DNA of 64,000 bases, from assembly GCF_000314895.2 (NCBI RefSeq), contig NZ_CM001773.1, forward strand, positions 2,492,414 to 2,556,413, written 5' to 3'. Made by a program: the position numbers and the translations under genes. This DNA is from Providencia sneebia DSM 19967 (GTDB lineage: Bacteria > Pseudomonadota > Gammaproteobacteria > Enterobacterales > Enterobacteriaceae). Shown here piece by piece: positions 40,214 through 50,449 of this stretch; positions within the stretch are counted from its first letter, which is position 1; each line of letters opens with the position of its first letter. The notes beneath the pieces were generated by a model, which saw only the letters and a list, made by a program, of their open reading frames with translations, was not told the DNA's origin and searched no databases.

Positions 40214-41233
40214 TTACACTCTTTCTAACCATTTTTGGTGCAGTTCAATGAGATCACGGTGGCTTTCCTGCCAGCGTTTTACGGCTTGTAACTCATTTAA
40301 ACTATATTGACGGCCACTGTGATATAAGGTTGAAACAACCGCAGCTTGCTGCCTTGGTAAATAATCTAAAACACTCACTGCACCTTCACGATTATTGCAG
40401 ATCAATAACATATCACAACCTGCATTCAAAGATGCTTCCGCGCGTTCTGGGTAACTTCCCATAATTGCAGCACCTTCCATTGATAAATCATCAGAGAAAA
40501 TAACGCCATTAAATCCAAGCTGTTCTCTTAAAATTGATTTTAGCCAATAAGGTGAGCCACTAGCAGGACGATCATCAGCTTGCGTATAAATGACATGTGC
40601 AGGCATCACAGCATCTAATAATTCGCGCTGAATGAAATCTCTAAAAATAGCCATATCTTGTTTGCGAATGGTATCAAGAGGACGATCATCATGTGGTGTT
40701 TCTTTATGTGAATCAGCTTTTACTGCACCATGGCCAGGGAAATGTTTACCTGTTGTTTTCATTCCGGCACTGCGCATTCCTTTGATAAAACGTTCTGCCA
40801 TTATCATAGCAATCTCAGGATCTTCATGGAATGAACGTTCACCAATCGCAATACTCTGATGACCAAGATCAAGCACGGGAGCAAAACTGATATCAATATC
40901 CATGGCAATCATTTCAGCTGCCATTAACCACCCTGCTTCTTCCGCTAACTTTGCACCTTCATATTGTTCATTCAATGCAGCAAATGCTTGTGCGGAAGGT
41001 AAAGAAGTAAAACCATCACGAAAACGTTGAACACGCCCGCCTTCTTGGTCAACCGCTATCAATAAACGATGACGAGAAGCATCTCGAATTTGACGAACTA
41101 ATTCTCTTAACTGTGCAGCATCATGAAAATTGCGAGTGAATAAAATTAATCCGCCCACTAATGGATGCGCCAATATTTCACGCTCTTCATTATCCAGTTC
41201 ATATCCCTGGACATCTAGCATTATAGGACCCAT
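40214..41233 (-). CDS. nagZ: Beta-N-acetylhexosaminidase NagZ
   Basis: Cytoplasmic GH3 enzyme of 339 residues that removes GlcNAc from anhydromuropeptides during cell-wall recycling and so makes inducers of AmpC beta-lactamase. Family motifs [15 protein letters not shown], the catalytic loop [18 protein letters not shown] and the nucleophile Asp in [12 protein letters not shown] are present. Closely matches E. coli NagZ from [28 protein letters not shown] on. It follows thiK and lpoB in the same direction, likely in one transcript. Confidence 0.97.
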   Translation of the reverse strand: MGPIMLDVQGYELDNEEREILAHPLVGGLILFTRNFHDAAQLRELVRQIRDASRHRLLIAVDQEGGRVQRFRDGFTSLPSAQAFAALNEQYEGAKLAEEAGWLMAAEMIAMDIDISFAPVLDLGHQSIAIGERSFHEDPEIAMIMAERFIKGMRSAGMKTTGKHFPGHGAVKADSHKETPHDDRPLDTIRKQDMAIFRDFIQRELLDAVMPAHVIYTQADDRPASGSPYWLKSILREQLGFNGVIFSDDLSMEGAAIMGSYPERAEASLNAGCDMLLICNNREGAVSVLDYLPRQQAAVVSTLYHSGRQYSLNELQAVKRWQESHRDLIELHQKWLERV

Positions 41234-41323
41234 ATATGCCTCACTTATTCAACGAACTCATGCTCAATGTTATGCTTCACACTCTTTGCGCTATGCAATA
41301 CCAAAATGATGCAATTTAATTCG

Positions 41324-42253
41324 CTATATTGGTAAACAAAAATATTGCCTTAATGGCTTAGAGTGTAACAAAAAAACGTCTTTCTTGCTTTGATTCCATT
41401 GCACTTCATACCACATTAACATCATGTATTTCACCCAAGGCTCCCATAAATTACAGTGATGAGCTAATTTTTGGCGATTTGAATATGCATTATGTTTGTC
41501 GCAATAATCCGATAAGAAAAACTGGCGTTGCATTTTATTTAACTGATTAGCTTGAAAATAGGTTTCCAATGAAAGCGCAATATCTGTATTCGCCGCATAT
41601 TCCCAATCTAATAAAATTAATTGTGATTTTTCATCAATTAAAATATTTCCCCGATGTATATCCATGTGAGCTGGGGCTAATTTCAGAATATTAGGCATTT
41701 TTGCCGCGAGAAAAAAACCATGCAATTTATGCCATTGAGGAGAATAGCGTTTTTTATCAATTAAGCGCCCGTAATGAATAATTTCATTTCTAAGTGGAAG
41801 GGAATAACTTAACAACGGTTGAGTATGTAACTTAGCAACAACGTCTGCTAATGAAGATTGAAATTGGGAAGTGTAAAATCTTTCTTCGCTAGGATGTTCA
41901 CCTTTACACCAAGACAATAGCAACCAATGCGCATTTCTAGCTAAAGCTTTTGGCGCATGACCAAAATGTCTTAATTGTTGTAATACACGCATTTCTTTGC
42001 GCCTATCAACAAATAATGAGGTCTGAGCTTTACTAGAAATACGCGCAATCACATGCAAAAAAGATGATTTCAGGTGATAAGTTCCACCAGAAAGTCCATT
42101 TAAAGGTGTGATTTCCCATTGGTGGGGAGAAACTTCAGAAAAAGTACGCCCCAATAATGATAATAAAGAAGCGCACTTATCTTGTGTTAGATAAAATAAT
42201 GATTGGTAATCAATAAGCTGGGCAGATTTATTGTAATTACTGCTCAATATCAT
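41324..42253 (-). CDS. thiK: Thiamine kinase ThiK
   Basis: APH-fold kinase of 309 residues phosphorylating thiamine in salvage. Conserved pieces are LNGLSGGTYHL (ATP loop), PAHMDIHRGNILID (catalytic HxDxxxxN) and LLDWEYAANTDIALSLE (metal-binding Asp), matching YcfN/ThiK. It is about 35 residues longer than E. coli ThiK at the N-terminus. The ATG at 42253 is preferred because CAGGGAAAA precedes it; an upstream ATG at 42322 would overlap lpoB by 86 bases. The chosen start overlaps the lpoB end by 17 bases. Confidence 0.88.
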   Translation of the reverse strand: MILSSNYNKSAQLIDYQSLFYLTQDKCASLLSLLGRTFSEVSPHQWEITPLNGLSGGTYHLKSSFLHVIARISSKAQTSLFVDRRKEMRVLQQLRHFGHAPKALARNAHWLLLSWCKGEHPSEERFYTSQFQSSLADVVAKLHTQPLLSYSLPLRNEIIHYGRLIDKKRYSPQWHKLHGFFLAAKMPNILKLAPAHMDIHRGNILIDEKSQLILLDWEYAANTDIALSLETYFQANQLNKMQRQFFLSDYCDKHNAYSNRQKLAHHCNLWEPWVKYMMLMWYEVQWNQSKKDVFLLHSKPLRQYFCLPI

Positions 42254-42821
42254 TTTTCCCTGACCAGAGAATTTCACCACTTTGTACTGACATGAGTTGC
42301 ATTTCAATATCACGTTGTTCATTGCTGCCGGAAATCACGCTATATAATACATAGTCAGCTTGCACATAACGACCTAAGCCAATTGCTTTACTTCGTGTCA
42401 CCAAACTATCATCTTGCGATAAACCTAATGTACGACGTGCTGCACTAACAACATCTTGCGGAACAACATTAAAGTAATGGCTGTTATCAACTGCATTTAT
42501 AATTGCTGAGGTTGCATTCTGGATTGAAAATGCGCCATTGGTATTATTCTTAGCTGAATCAACTAAGAGCACCTTACCATTTTCTACACCATTGGTACTA
42601 ACCATTTGATTCACCAAAGGTGTCATAGCTGATGCCCAATTGATGGTTTTTTGTTTCGGTGGTGTTGGAACAACATCTATTGGTGGCGGTGTTGTTGGCT
42701 GCTCCGGCTCGGATGGTTCTACAGGAATAATAGGCGGTGGAGTTTTAGGCTCTTCATGATAAAAAGAGGGACAGCCTGCTAATAACATTGTCGCTGCCGC
42801 AACAAATAAAATCCGCTTCAT
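42237..42821 (-). CDS. lpoB: Penicillin-binding protein activator LpoB
   Basis: Outer-membrane lipoprotein of 194 residues that activates PBP1b. The signal peptide and lipobox are MKRILFVAAATMLLAGC, with the lipidated Cys at 17. A proline-rich spacer follows (PKTPPPIIPVEPSEPEQP), which lets the protein span the peptidoglycan, then the globular LpoB domain (NTNGAFSIQNATSAIINAV, DDSLVTRSKAIGLGRYVQADYV). The ATG at 42821 has GGAGAA at good spacing; the longer start at 42857 would spoil the signal peptide. ycfL, which lies between lpoB and hinT in E. coli, is absent. Confidence 0.95.
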   Translation of the reverse strand: MKRILFVAAATMLLAGCPSFYHEEPKTPPPIIPVEPSEPEQPTTPPPIDVVPTPPKQKTINWASAMTPLVNQMVSTNGVENGKVLLVDSAKNNTNGAFSIQNATSAIINAVDNSHYFNVVPQDVVSAARRTLGLSQDDSLVTRSKAIGLGRYVQADYVLYSVISGSNEQRDIEMQLMSVQSGEILWSGKNDIEQ

Positions 42822-43052
42822 TATTTTCTCCAACCTTATGCAGTAAAAAGAGGTCAATCAAACATAACCAACAATACTAAACTGTTGCCGCTCAATTACG
42901 TTATTGAGCTTTCCGGTATTATTGTGGATTGACCACCAATTATTACGTTTAAATCAGCATTATCAACGTGATGACAAGTTGCTTTGCAATAATTTTTAAC
43001 GCGTGCGCTCAGCATAAAAATGATGCCACTGAGCACTTATGTAGTTTAGGCG

Positions 43053-43403
43053 TTATTTTGCTAACAATGGACCTAAAGGACGTCCACCCACAAGATGCAT
43101 ATGGATATGGAATACTTCTTGGCCAGAATCTTCATTGCAATTCATAATCAACCGATAGCCACTTTGCGCAATACCTTCCTGCTCAGCAATTTTTGCAGCA
43201 ACAGTAAACAGACGCCCTAAGATTTTTTCATCATCTTCGGTAATATCATTCACCGTTGGGATCAGTTTATTAGGAATAATTAATATGTGGGAAGGCGCTT
43301 GTGGTGAAATATCACGAAATGCAGTGACTAGCTCATCCTGATACACAATATCAGAAGGAATTTCACGTCGGATGATTTTACTAAAAATTGTTTCTTCTGC
43401 CAT
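43053..43403 (-). CDS. hinT: Purine nucleoside phosphoramidase HinT
   Basis: Histidine-triad hydrolase of 116 residues cleaving AMP-lysine and other purine phosphoramidates. The HIT motif is [11 protein letters not shown], and the family features [20 protein letters not shown] and SHILIIPNK are present. The C-terminus PLGPLLAK is like that of E. coli. Separated from ycfH by about 120 bases; ptsG and fhuE, which separate them in E. coli, are absent. Confidence 0.96.
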   Translation of the reverse strand: MAEETIFSKIIRREIPSDIVYQDELVTAFRDISPQAPSHILIIPNKLIPTVNDITEDDEKILGRLFTVAAKIAEQEGIAQSGYRLIMNCNEDSGQEVFHIHMHLVGGRPLGPLLAK

Positions 43404-43524
43404 TTCAAATTCCTTTCATAAAAAGAATAATAAGTTTTATGGTTGTTCTTTTCAGTTAATAAACTAATTCAATCAATAATATTTTCACAACGAACAATAA
43501 CACAACAGTAATTATTCAAAATAA

Positions 43525-44316
43525 CTATGCTTGATTTTCACCTACATTTAAATGAAATAGGCGATTAAAGTTCTCGGTTGTAATATGAGCCATTTCTTCT
43601 GGACTAATACCTTTTAGTACAGCCATATATTCTGCGACATCACGCACATACGCTGGTTGATTTTCCTTTCCGCGATGTGGAACAGGGGCTAAATAAGGTG
43701 AGTCTGTTTCAACTAAAATGCGATCAAGTGGAACCACTCTTGCAGCTTCGCGGATTTGTTCAGCATTGCGGAAAGTCACAATCCCTGAAAATGAGATATA
43801 CATTCCCATATCAAGCAATTTAATGGCCGTTTCTTTATCTTCAGTAAAACAATGCAAAACGCCGCCACAATCGGCAACCTGTTCTTCTCGTAAAATATTT
43901 AATGTATCTTCTCTTGCATCTCGAGTGTGCACAATGACAGGTTTATTGACTGCTCGACCAACACGAATATGTTGACGAAATGATTCACGCTGAAGTTCCG
44001 CATTCTCTTTTTGATAATAATAATCTAAGCCTGTTTCACCTAAAGCAACCACTTCTGCACCTTTCGCTAATTCAGCTAAACGCAAGAAATCATGCCCTTC
44101 ATCTAAATTTAATGGGTGCATGCCGCAAGAAAAAGCAATATTAGAGCGCTCCCCAATTAACTTCTTCATGCTTTCAAAACCATTTAATGTGGTTGCTACA
44201 GCCAGCATAAAGTTAACGTCACGCGCTGATGCCTTTGCAATAACATCATCAACACTGGTATGTAATTTTTCATAATCTAGGCAATCAAGGTGGCAATGCG
44301 AATCAACTACAAACAT
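43525..44316 (-). CDS. ycfH: TatD-family metal-dependent hydrolase YcfH
   Basis: TIM-barrel metallohydrolase of 263 residues. Metal ligands and motifs are VDSHCHLDCLDY, GETGLDYYY, PVIVHTRDAREDTL, GVLHCFTEDKETA and VETDSPYLAPVPHRGKENQP, the standard TatD set. TatD relatives are 3'-5' DNA exonucleases; the role of YcfH itself is not settled. It is the last gene of the long fab-to-holB block, 12 bases after holB. Confidence 0.95.
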   Translation of the reverse strand: MFVVDSHCHLDCLDYEKLHTSVDDVIAKASARDVNFMLAVATTLNGFESMKKLIGERSNIAFSCGMHPLNLDEGHDFLRLAELAKGAEVVALGETGLDYYYQKENAELQRESFRQHIRVGRAVNKPVIVHTRDAREDTLNILREEQVADCGGVLHCFTEDKETAIKLLDMGMYISFSGIVTFRNAEQIREAARVVPLDRILVETDSPYLAPVPHRGKENQPAYVRDVAEYMAVLKGISPEEMAHITTENFNRLFHLNVGENQA

Positions 44317-44328
44317 AATTTACTCTTT

Positions 44329-45321
44329 TTATCGTGTTAGGGTGGCTAATAAAGCCTCCCATTGTAATAACTGATTAGTCAACAGTAACTCTTGATTAAG
44401 TGCAGGTACTGTTATTAATTGCTGACGACAATTTTGCCATCCTTCATAGACATCATATAATTGGCTACTTGTCATTTTATCGGCCAGCATGCCCACAAGT
44501 GGTAATTGGTCTTGATTTAAACAAAATTGCGATGCATTTTGTTGTAATTTCATGCTATCCGTTAATAATCCCAATAACCAATCAATAACAGTTGTCACCC
44601 TTACATTATTCATAACGCTCAGTAATGACAGCATGTCATGATGCTCCAGCGCTGAAGCAAGGTTTTGGCAAAAACCATTTCTTTGCTGCCAAAACTCGGG
44701 CTCCAATAACGACATTGCAGCAATCGGCGCGCCTTGACATAATTTCAAGGCTGTAATGGCATCATTATCATTTATGTTAGCTTGCTGTTGCCGTAACCAA
44801 TATAACGCAACATCTTGTTTTGGTGGTGATAAATACATATAAAAACATCGGCTACGCAAAGTTGCTAATAAATTTTCGCGCTTTTCACACCCCAACAAAA
44901 AATAGGTCTCTTTTGTTGGTTCTTCCAATGTTTTTAACAATGCATTTGCCGCTGCGTCTGTTAACATTTCAGTGAGCGGAATGTAAGTCACCTTCGCACC
45001 ATCTTGCTGTGCATGGCTATTTAATTTTTCCGTCAATTTGCGTACAGCATCGACACTAATGGCCGTTTTACCTTTTTCAGGCTCTAAAATATGATAATCA
45101 GGGTGTGTTCCTGCTAACATTAATTGGCAGCTATGGCATTCACCACAACTTTTAATACCCTGTTTATTTTGACAAATCAACCAGCGGCTTATGCCATAAC
45201 ATAATGCTTCTGCGCCATTGCCCGGTAATGAGTGCAATAATAGTGCATGGTGTCCACGATTTTGTTGATAGGACATAACCAACTGGCGATATGTTTCATT
45301 CAGCCAAGGAAACCATTTCAT
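44329..45321 (-). CDS. holB: DNA polymerase III subunit delta'
   Basis: Clamp-loader subunit of 330 residues. The AAA+ fold is recognisable with a degenerate P-loop (HSLPGNGAEALC), as in E. coli delta', a four-Cys zinc module (CGECHSC plus the preceding C) and the sensor-type segment ANALLKTLEEPTKETYFLL, with an SRC motif in LRSRCFYMYL. The degenerate P-loop means it does not bind ATP usefully. Placed between tmk and ycfH with gaps of about ten bases; clearly one operon. Confidence 0.95.
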   Translation of the reverse strand: MKWFPWLNETYRQLVMSYQQNRGHHALLLHSLPGNGAEALCYGISRWLICQNKQGIKSCGECHSCQLMLAGTHPDYHILEPEKGKTAISVDAVRKLTEKLNSHAQQDGAKVTYIPLTEMLTDAAANALLKTLEEPTKETYFLLGCEKRENLLATLRSRCFYMYLSPPKQDVALYWLRQQQANINDNDAITALKLCQGAPIAAMSLLEPEFWQQRNGFCQNLASALEHHDMLSLLSVMNNVRVTTVIDWLLGLLTDSMKLQQNASQFCLNQDQLPLVGMLADKMTSSQLYDVYEGWQNCRQQLITVPALNQELLLTNQLLQWEALLATLTR

Positions 45322-45331
45322 CCTTTCACCT

Positions 45332-45958
45332 TTATCGCGTTAGCCATTGCTGAAGTGTTTGACGAATATCTTGTTGTACTTGCTCTAAATTTTGGCTTGC
45401 ATCAATTGTCAAAATCGTTTCATCTTCGGCGGCTAACTCAAGATAACGAGCACGAGTACGCTCAAAAAAAGCAAGGGACTCTTTTTCAATTCTGTCTAAT
45501 TCACCGCGAGCGCGAGCGCGTTGTAAGCCCAACTCTGGTGGCAAATCAAGATAAAGCGTTAATGCTGGCTTAAATTCACCCAACACTAAATCACGTAAAG
45601 ATTGCATCAATTGTTTATCAATTCCGCGCCCACCACCTTGATAAGCCTGAGATGATAAGTCGTGTCTATCACCCACCACCCATTTCCCCGCAGCCAAAGC
45701 AGGTTTGATCACATTTTCAACTAATTGAACGCGAGCCGCATACAACATCAAGACTTCTGCTTTATCTGTCACCTTTTCACCGGTGATCCCCTGCTTTATC
45801 AGCTCGCGTAATTTCTCCGCAAGCGGCGTTCCACCGGGTTCTCTTGTAAAAGTAATCTCTTGTATGCCAGATTGATTCAAGGTTTCAACCACTGTTTTAA
45901 TCGCTGTAGTTTTCCCTGCACCTTCTAATCCTTCAATAACGATATATGCGTTTTTCAT
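45332..45958 (-). CDS. tmk: Thymidylate kinase
   Basis: dTMP kinase of 208 residues for dTTP supply. P-loop [15 protein letters not shown], the DR(H/Y) motif in [21 protein letters not shown], and the lid segment [14 protein letters not shown] as in type II enzymes of enterobacteria. Spaced 10 bases from holB and 8 from mltG, in the conserved mltG-tmk-holB order. Confidence 0.97.
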   Translation of the reverse strand: MKNAYIVIEGLEGAGKTTAIKTVVETLNQSGIQEITFTREPGGTPLAEKLRELIKQGITGEKVTDKAEVLMLYAARVQLVENVIKPALAAGKWVVGDRHDLSSQAYQGGGRGIDKQLMQSLRDLVLGEFKPALTLYLDLPPELGLQRARARGELDRIEKESLAFFERTRARYLELAAEDETILTIDASQNLEQVQQDIRQTLQQWLTR

Positions 45959-45966
45959 TTAATTTA

Positions 45967-46989
45967 TCAATTTTGTTTTTCAATTTGCCGATAGACTTTT
46001 ACAGCACGATTGTGAGCATCAAGGTTGCGGCTAAATGTATGCCCACCCGTTCCATCTGCAACAAAGTATAAATAATCCGTTTTTGCAGGATGCGCAGCGG
46101 CTTTTAGTGACGCCAAGCTTGGCATGGCAATCGGTGTTGGCGGTAGCCCATCAATGCGATAAGTATTGTACGGCGTATAGTTTTCTAAATCACTGCGATA
46201 AATTTTACCACGATATTTTTCACCTAACCCGTATATCACCGTCGGGTCAGTTTGTAATCGCATATTCTTATTCAAGCGATTGACAAAAACAGAAGCAACC
46301 TGATCTCTTTCACTATCAATGCCCGTCTCCTTTTCAATAATAGATGCCATGATCAACATTTCATAAGGATTTTTATAAGGGAGATTTTTGCTCCGGCTTT
46401 GCCAGATATCATCAACATTTTTTTTCATTTGCTGATGGGCGCGCTTCAAAATATCAATATCACGAGTACCTGCGGTATACATATAGGTGTCAGGATACAA
46501 CCAACCTTCAAGACTGCCTTCCCCTTCAAAACCAATTGCCGAATAGAGCTCTTTTGGTGTTTTATCTTGCACCTCATGCTTTAAATAAGGCGCATCGAGT
46601 AAAATCGTCGTCCAGTCAGATAAGCGATTACCTTCAATAAACCGAATGGAAAATTGTGCCTCTTTGCCACTCGCAATTAAGGCAAGCAGCTGCTCAATAT
46701 TCATATTAGGTTGCAAACGATAGGTTCCCGCTTTCATTTTCGCGAGTTCGGGGCGAATTTTTAATAGCCACTGAAACTCATTACTTTGATTGATTATTTT
46801 TTCATCAACCAATAAGCTTTCAAGCGCAACGCGCCCCGTCCCTGAAGGAACAGTAAAAATGGTTTCTTGAGTCAAGTTCAGTGGTACTTTGGCATAATTC
46901 AAAACTTGCTGATACATAACATAAGCAGTAACCGCAACCACGGCTAAAACGACCACGACAGCAATGGATATTTTTTTGACTAATTTCAT
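45967..46989 (-). CDS. mltG: Endolytic peptidoglycan transglycosylase MltG
   Basis: Inner-membrane enzyme of 340 residues that cuts nascent glycan and acts as terminase. An N-terminal TM (KISIAVVVVLAVVAVTAYVMY) is followed by a LysM-like region and the YceG domain with the catalytic Glu in LIMASIIEKETGIDSERDQVASVFVNRL and QTDPTVIYGLG. Length matches E. coli. Lies between pabC and tmk in the fab block. Confidence 0.96.
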   Translation of the reverse strand: MKLVKKISIAVVVVLAVVAVTAYVMYQQVLNYAKVPLNLTQETIFTVPSGTGRVALESLLVDEKIINQSNEFQWLLKIRPELAKMKAGTYRLQPNMNIEQLLALIASGKEAQFSIRFIEGNRLSDWTTILLDAPYLKHEVQDKTPKELYSAIGFEGEGSLEGWLYPDTYMYTAGTRDIDILKRAHQQMKKNVDDIWQSRSKNLPYKNPYEMLIMASIIEKETGIDSERDQVASVFVNRLNKNMRLQTDPTVIYGLGEKYRGKIYRSDLENYTPYNTYRIDGLPPTPIAMPSLASLKAAAHPAKTDYLYFVADGTGGHTFSRNLDAHNRAVKVYRQIEKQN

Positions 46990-47008
46990 TCATCAACCAT
47001 TCAAATAA

Positions 47009-47839
47009 TTAAATTTGGCAATGTAAAAAGAGATATTCAAATAATTCTCGGGATTGATAATGCCAAGAAGGCTTATTTTCGTCTACTCGGATATTCACGA
47101 CAGGCAAAATAGGCATCAAACTATTACAAATGATCACCTCATCACTGCAAGATAATACATCAGGAAAACGCTCAACCACTTCCAATGAATATTGGCTTGC
47201 CATTAAACATTCAATTATTCTTTGTCTCATCAAGCCATTTACCCCTGAATGCGCTAAATTTGGAGTAAATACGCAATCACCTTTACGCCAAAAAATATTT
47301 GCAGTACAACATTCAACAAGAAGGCCGTCTGTATCAGTGACTAATGCTTCATCAGCTTGGGCTTCATCTATCTCTTGACGAATTAATACTTGTTCGAGTC
47401 GATTAAGGTGTTTCATACCGGCAAGATAAGCATTTTTACTCGTTGGGATCGTGCTCAAAATGAGTTTTGTACCAGTGCGTTGCAGTTCTTGATAATGTTT
47501 AGGGAAAGGCGCTATTGAGATCACAACAGTTGGACAAGTAAACCCGACTGAACTATAACCACGACCACCAGCACCGCGACTCAGAATAATTTTCATCACA
47601 AATTCATCAGCGCTTTGCTGCTGACAAATCGCAGAAATTTGTTTTTCGAGTTCTGGCCAATCTGGCTGAGGTAATTTTAGGCGCGCGCTATCATGCATAA
47701 GCCGAGCAATATGCATATCAAGCATTTTTGGTTGGTGATTGAATACATGAATAGTTGTAAAGCATCCATCACCGAATTGTACTGCCCGATCGGAAGCGTC
47801 AATATATTGACTTTCAATTCCATTTACCCAGTATGACAT
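47009..47839 (-). CDS. pabC: Aminodeoxychorismate lyase
   Basis: PLP enzyme of the class IV aminotransferase fold, 276 residues, that releases pyruvate from aminodeoxychorismate to give p-aminobenzoate for folate. The PLP lysine lies in GMKHLNRLEQVLIRQEID, and RGAGGRGYS and LVECCTANIFW fit the fold. Length matches E. coli (269). It is 150 bases from fabF, with a terminator-like hairpin between, so it may have partial transcriptional separation. Confidence 0.95.
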   Translation of the reverse strand: MSYWVNGIESQYIDASDRAVQFGDGCFTTIHVFNHQPKMLDMHIARLMHDSARLKLPQPDWPELEKQISAICQQQSADEFVMKIILSRGAGGRGYSSVGFTCPTVVISIAPFPKHYQELQRTGTKLILSTIPTSKNAYLAGMKHLNRLEQVLIRQEIDEAQADEALVTDTDGLLVECCTANIFWRKGDCVFTPNLAHSGVNGLMRQRIIECLMASQYSLEVVERFPDVLSCSDEVIICNSLMPILPVVNIRVDENKPSWHYQSRELFEYLFLHCQI

Positions 47840-47924
47840 TGGATACTCTTAAATATATAACTGATAAATCAGTAAGTAACAAAATATTATTATCATAAAC
47901 TAAAGTTACTCACATCGCAAAAAT

Positions 47925-47968
47925 CAGCCAAAAATAAAGCCCCTGCATTGTACAAATACAGAGGCCTT
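47925..47968 (-). terminator. Terminator after fabF
   Basis: On the minus strand GCCTCTG pairs with CAGGGGC (one G-U pair) and is followed by TTTATTTTT. It lies between fabF and pabC and may reduce expression of the downstream genes. Confidence 0.6.
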
Positions 47969-47988
47969 AAAAATAAGCAACTTTTTCG

Positions 47989-49239
47989 CTATTCTTGATT
48001 ATAACGGCGGAAAATTAATGAACCGTTAGTACCACCAAAGCCAAATGAATTACACAAAGCGTACTCCATGTTTTCCACTTTTCTTGCTTCGCCTGGTACA
48101 AAATCTAGATTACAACCTTCATCTGGATTATCCAGATTAATCGTTGGTGGGACAATTTGATCCTGCAAGGATAAAACAGTAAAAATAGACTCTATTGCAC
48201 CAGCAGCACCTAACAAATGCCCAGTCATTGATTTGGTTGAGCTCACTAATACATCAGTGTCGTCACCAAAAAGAGAAACAACTGCGCGAGCTTCTGCTAA
48301 GTCACCTGCATGTGTTGAGGTACCATGAGCATTTATATAACCAATATCCTGTGCAGTAAGTCCTGCATCATTTAAGGCATTCGCCATTGCGAGCGCAGCA
48401 CCTTCACCGTTTTCTGGTGGTGATGTCATGTGATATGCATCACTACTCATGCCGAAACCAACGATTTCTGCATAAATTTTTGCGCCACGAGCTTTCGCAT
48501 GCTCATACTCTTCAATAATGAGAATCCCTGCTCCATCACCTAAAACAAAACCATCTCGGTCTTTATCCCATGGACGGCTAGCCGCTTGCGGGTCATCATT
48601 CCGAGTAGATAATGCTCTAGCAGCACCAAAACCCGCAACACCTAATGGCGTTGTTGCTTTTTCTGCACCACCAGCCAGCATGACATCTGCATCACCATAA
48701 GCGATCATACGCGCTGCATGACCAATATTGTGCACACCAGATGTACAAGCAGTTGCAATGGAAATACTTGGGCCACGGAAACCATACATGATGCTCAGAT
48801 GACCGGCGACCATATTAATGATCGTAGAAGGCACAAAGAATGGACTGACTTTGCGAGGGCCGCCACTTTGTAGTGCTTCACAGTTATCTTGAATTAACCC
48901 TAGACCACCAATACCAGAACCAATCGCTGCACCAATACGAGTAGCATTGGCTTCTGTTACTTCCAATCCAGAATCTTTAATGGCTTGTACGCCAGCTGCA
49001 ATTCCATACTGGATAAATGAGTCCATCTTCCGAGCTTCTTTGCGGGAGATGCCATAATCTTCGTAGTTGAAATTCTTCACTACACCCGCAAATTTAGTTG
49101 CGTGATTAGTAGTGTCAAAATTTTCGATGAGGCTGATACCACTCTGTCCGTCACAAACAGCTTTCCATGATGATTCAACTGTGTTGCCGACAGGAGATAA
49201 CATGCCCAGTCCGGTTACGACTACACGACGCTTAGACAC
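47989..49239 (-). CDS. fabF: Beta-ketoacyl-ACP synthase II
   Basis: Fatty-acid elongation enzyme of 416 residues. Active-site Cys in [16 protein letters not shown], and the two His in [16 protein letters not shown] and [14 protein letters not shown]. The start is GTG at 49239 with GGAGG at 49246-49250. That ribosome site is part of CCTCC-TT-GGAGG, a short inverted repeat, which might affect initiation. It follows acpP by 77 bases. Confidence 0.98.
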   Translation of the reverse strand: MSKRRVVVTGLGMLSPVGNTVESSWKAVCDGQSGISLIENFDTTNHATKFAGVVKNFNYEDYGISRKEARKMDSFIQYGIAAGVQAIKDSGLEVTEANATRIGAAIGSGIGGLGLIQDNCEALQSGGPRKVSPFFVPSTIINMVAGHLSIMYGFRGPSISIATACTSGVHNIGHAARMIAYGDADVMLAGGAEKATTPLGVAGFGAARALSTRNDDPQAASRPWDKDRDGFVLGDGAGILIIEEYEHAKARGAKIYAEIVGFGMSSDAYHMTSPPENGEGAALAMANALNDAGLTAQDIGYINAHGTSTHAGDLAEARAVVSLFGDDTDVLVSSTKSMTGHLLGAAGAIESIFTVLSLQDQIVPPTINLDNPDEGCNLDFVPGEARKVENMEYALCNSFGFGGTNGSLIFRRYNQE

Positions 49240-49316
49240 GTAAATCCTCCAAGGAGGGAAAAGTTACCAAAAAGACATAGGCGGTCGAGTGACCGCCTAG
49301 ATATGTTTTAAAACAA

Positions 49317-49553
49317 TTACTTCGTTGCTTCCAAGACGTAATCAACTGCAGCCTGCACCGTTGTGATCTTTTCAGCTTCTTCGTCAGGGATTTCGATATC
49401 GAACTCTTCTTCCAGAGCCATAACCAACTCAACTGTGTCAAGAGAATCAGCGCCCAAGTCATCAACAAATGAAGCTGCTGTTACAACTTCGTCCTCTTTA
49501 ACACCCAGTTGTTCAACGATGATTTTCTTAACGCGTTCTTCGATAGTGCTCAT
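49317..49553 (-). CDS. acpP: Acyl carrier protein
   Basis: Highly acidic 78-residue carrier of fatty-acid intermediates. The phosphopantetheine Ser is in [20 protein letters not shown]. Nearly identical to E. coli AcpP ([20 protein letters not shown]...). It has its own wide spacer of about 150 bases from fabG, which in E. coli holds a strong acpP promoter. Confidence 0.99.
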   Translation of the reverse strand: MSTIEERVKKIIVEQLGVKEDEVVTAASFVDDLGADSLDTVELVMALEEEFDIEIPDEEAEKITTVQAAVDYVLEATK

Positions 49554-49706
49554 ACTATTAAAATTCCTATCAAAACTCGCTTTCGCGATGGTTTTCGTAG
49601 TTTATAAATTACAGGAAAAGATACAACTCAATCCCGGCTGTTGAAACCATAACTTTGCATTAATTCGTGTAACTACACTCAAAACACAAATGGTTCCCAC
49701 ACTTCT

Positions 49707-50441
49707 TTAGATCATGTACATGCCGCCATTAACATGTAATGTTTCACCTGTGATGTAACCTGCTTGGTCAGAGGCCAAAAATGCTACAGCACTGGCAATT
49801 TCTTGCGCATCACCCAGCCTATCAGCAGGAACTTGAGATAAAATGCCTGCACGCTGTTCGTCTGTCAACGCCTTAGTCATATCAGTTTCAATAAAACCAG
49901 GTGCAACAACATTGACGGTGATACCACGGGAAGCAACTTCACGTGCTAACGATTTACTAAAACCGATTAGCCCGGCTTTCGCTGCCGCATAATTTGTTTG
50001 CCCCGCATTACCCATCACACCTACAACAGAAGCGATAGAAATGATGCGACCATGACGTTTTTTCATCATCGCACGTAATACGGACTTAGATAAACGGTAA
50101 ACGGATGAAAGGTTAGTGTCAATAATATCTTGCCACTCATCTTCTTTCATACGCATTAAAAGGTTATCACGTGTAATACCTGCATTATTGATAAGTATAT
50201 CAATTTCACCAAATTCTTGGCGAATATTACCTAAAGTTTCCTCAATTGATGCAGGGTCTGTCACATTAAGGGCAAAACCTTTGCCTTTTCCGTCTAAGTA
50301 GGCAGAAATCGCTTCTGCCCCTTTTTCGCTTGTTGCAGTCCCAATAACAGTTGCTCCACCCGCAGCTAATGTTAAAGCAATCGCTTTACCAATACCACGG
50401 CTCGCGCCTGTTACAAGTGCAATTTTTCCATCAAAGCTCAT
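49707..50441 (-). CDS. fabG: 3-oxoacyl-ACP reductase
   Basis: NADPH-dependent SDR of 244 residues. GASRGIG nucleotide loop, NNAGITRDN, and the Ser-Tyr-Lys triad in SIASVVGVMGNAGQTNYAAAKAG. The ATG at 50441 (MSFDGKIALVTGASRG) is preferred over 50447 because GAGG six bases before it is correctly spaced and the length equals E. coli FabG. The fabD stop lies eight bases upstream. Confidence 0.98.
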   Translation of the reverse strand: MSFDGKIALVTGASRGIGKAIALTLAAGGATVIGTATSEKGAEAISAYLDGKGKGFALNVTDPASIEETLGNIRQEFGEIDILINNAGITRDNLLMRMKEDEWQDIIDTNLSSVYRLSKSVLRAMMKKRHGRIISIASVVGVMGNAGQTNYAAAKAGLIGFSKSLAREVASRGITVNVVAPGFIETDMTKALTDEQRAGILSQVPADRLGDAQEIASAVAFLASDQAGYITGETLHVNGGMYMI

Positions 50442-50449
50442 GATCATCC

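Noticed and set aside
40125..40310. 61-codon plus-strand frame with an ATG before nagZ end
   Set aside because: Its second half is antisense to the nagZ C-terminus, there is no ribosome site, and no family resemblance.
42254..42322. Longer ThiK start at 42322
   Set aside because: It would overlap lpoB by 86 bases and lacks a ribosome site; the start at 42253 has one.
49240..49260. CCTCC-TT-GGAGG hairpin as a riboregulator of fabF
   Set aside because: A two-base loop cannot form a stable hairpin; noted only as a feature of the ribosome site.
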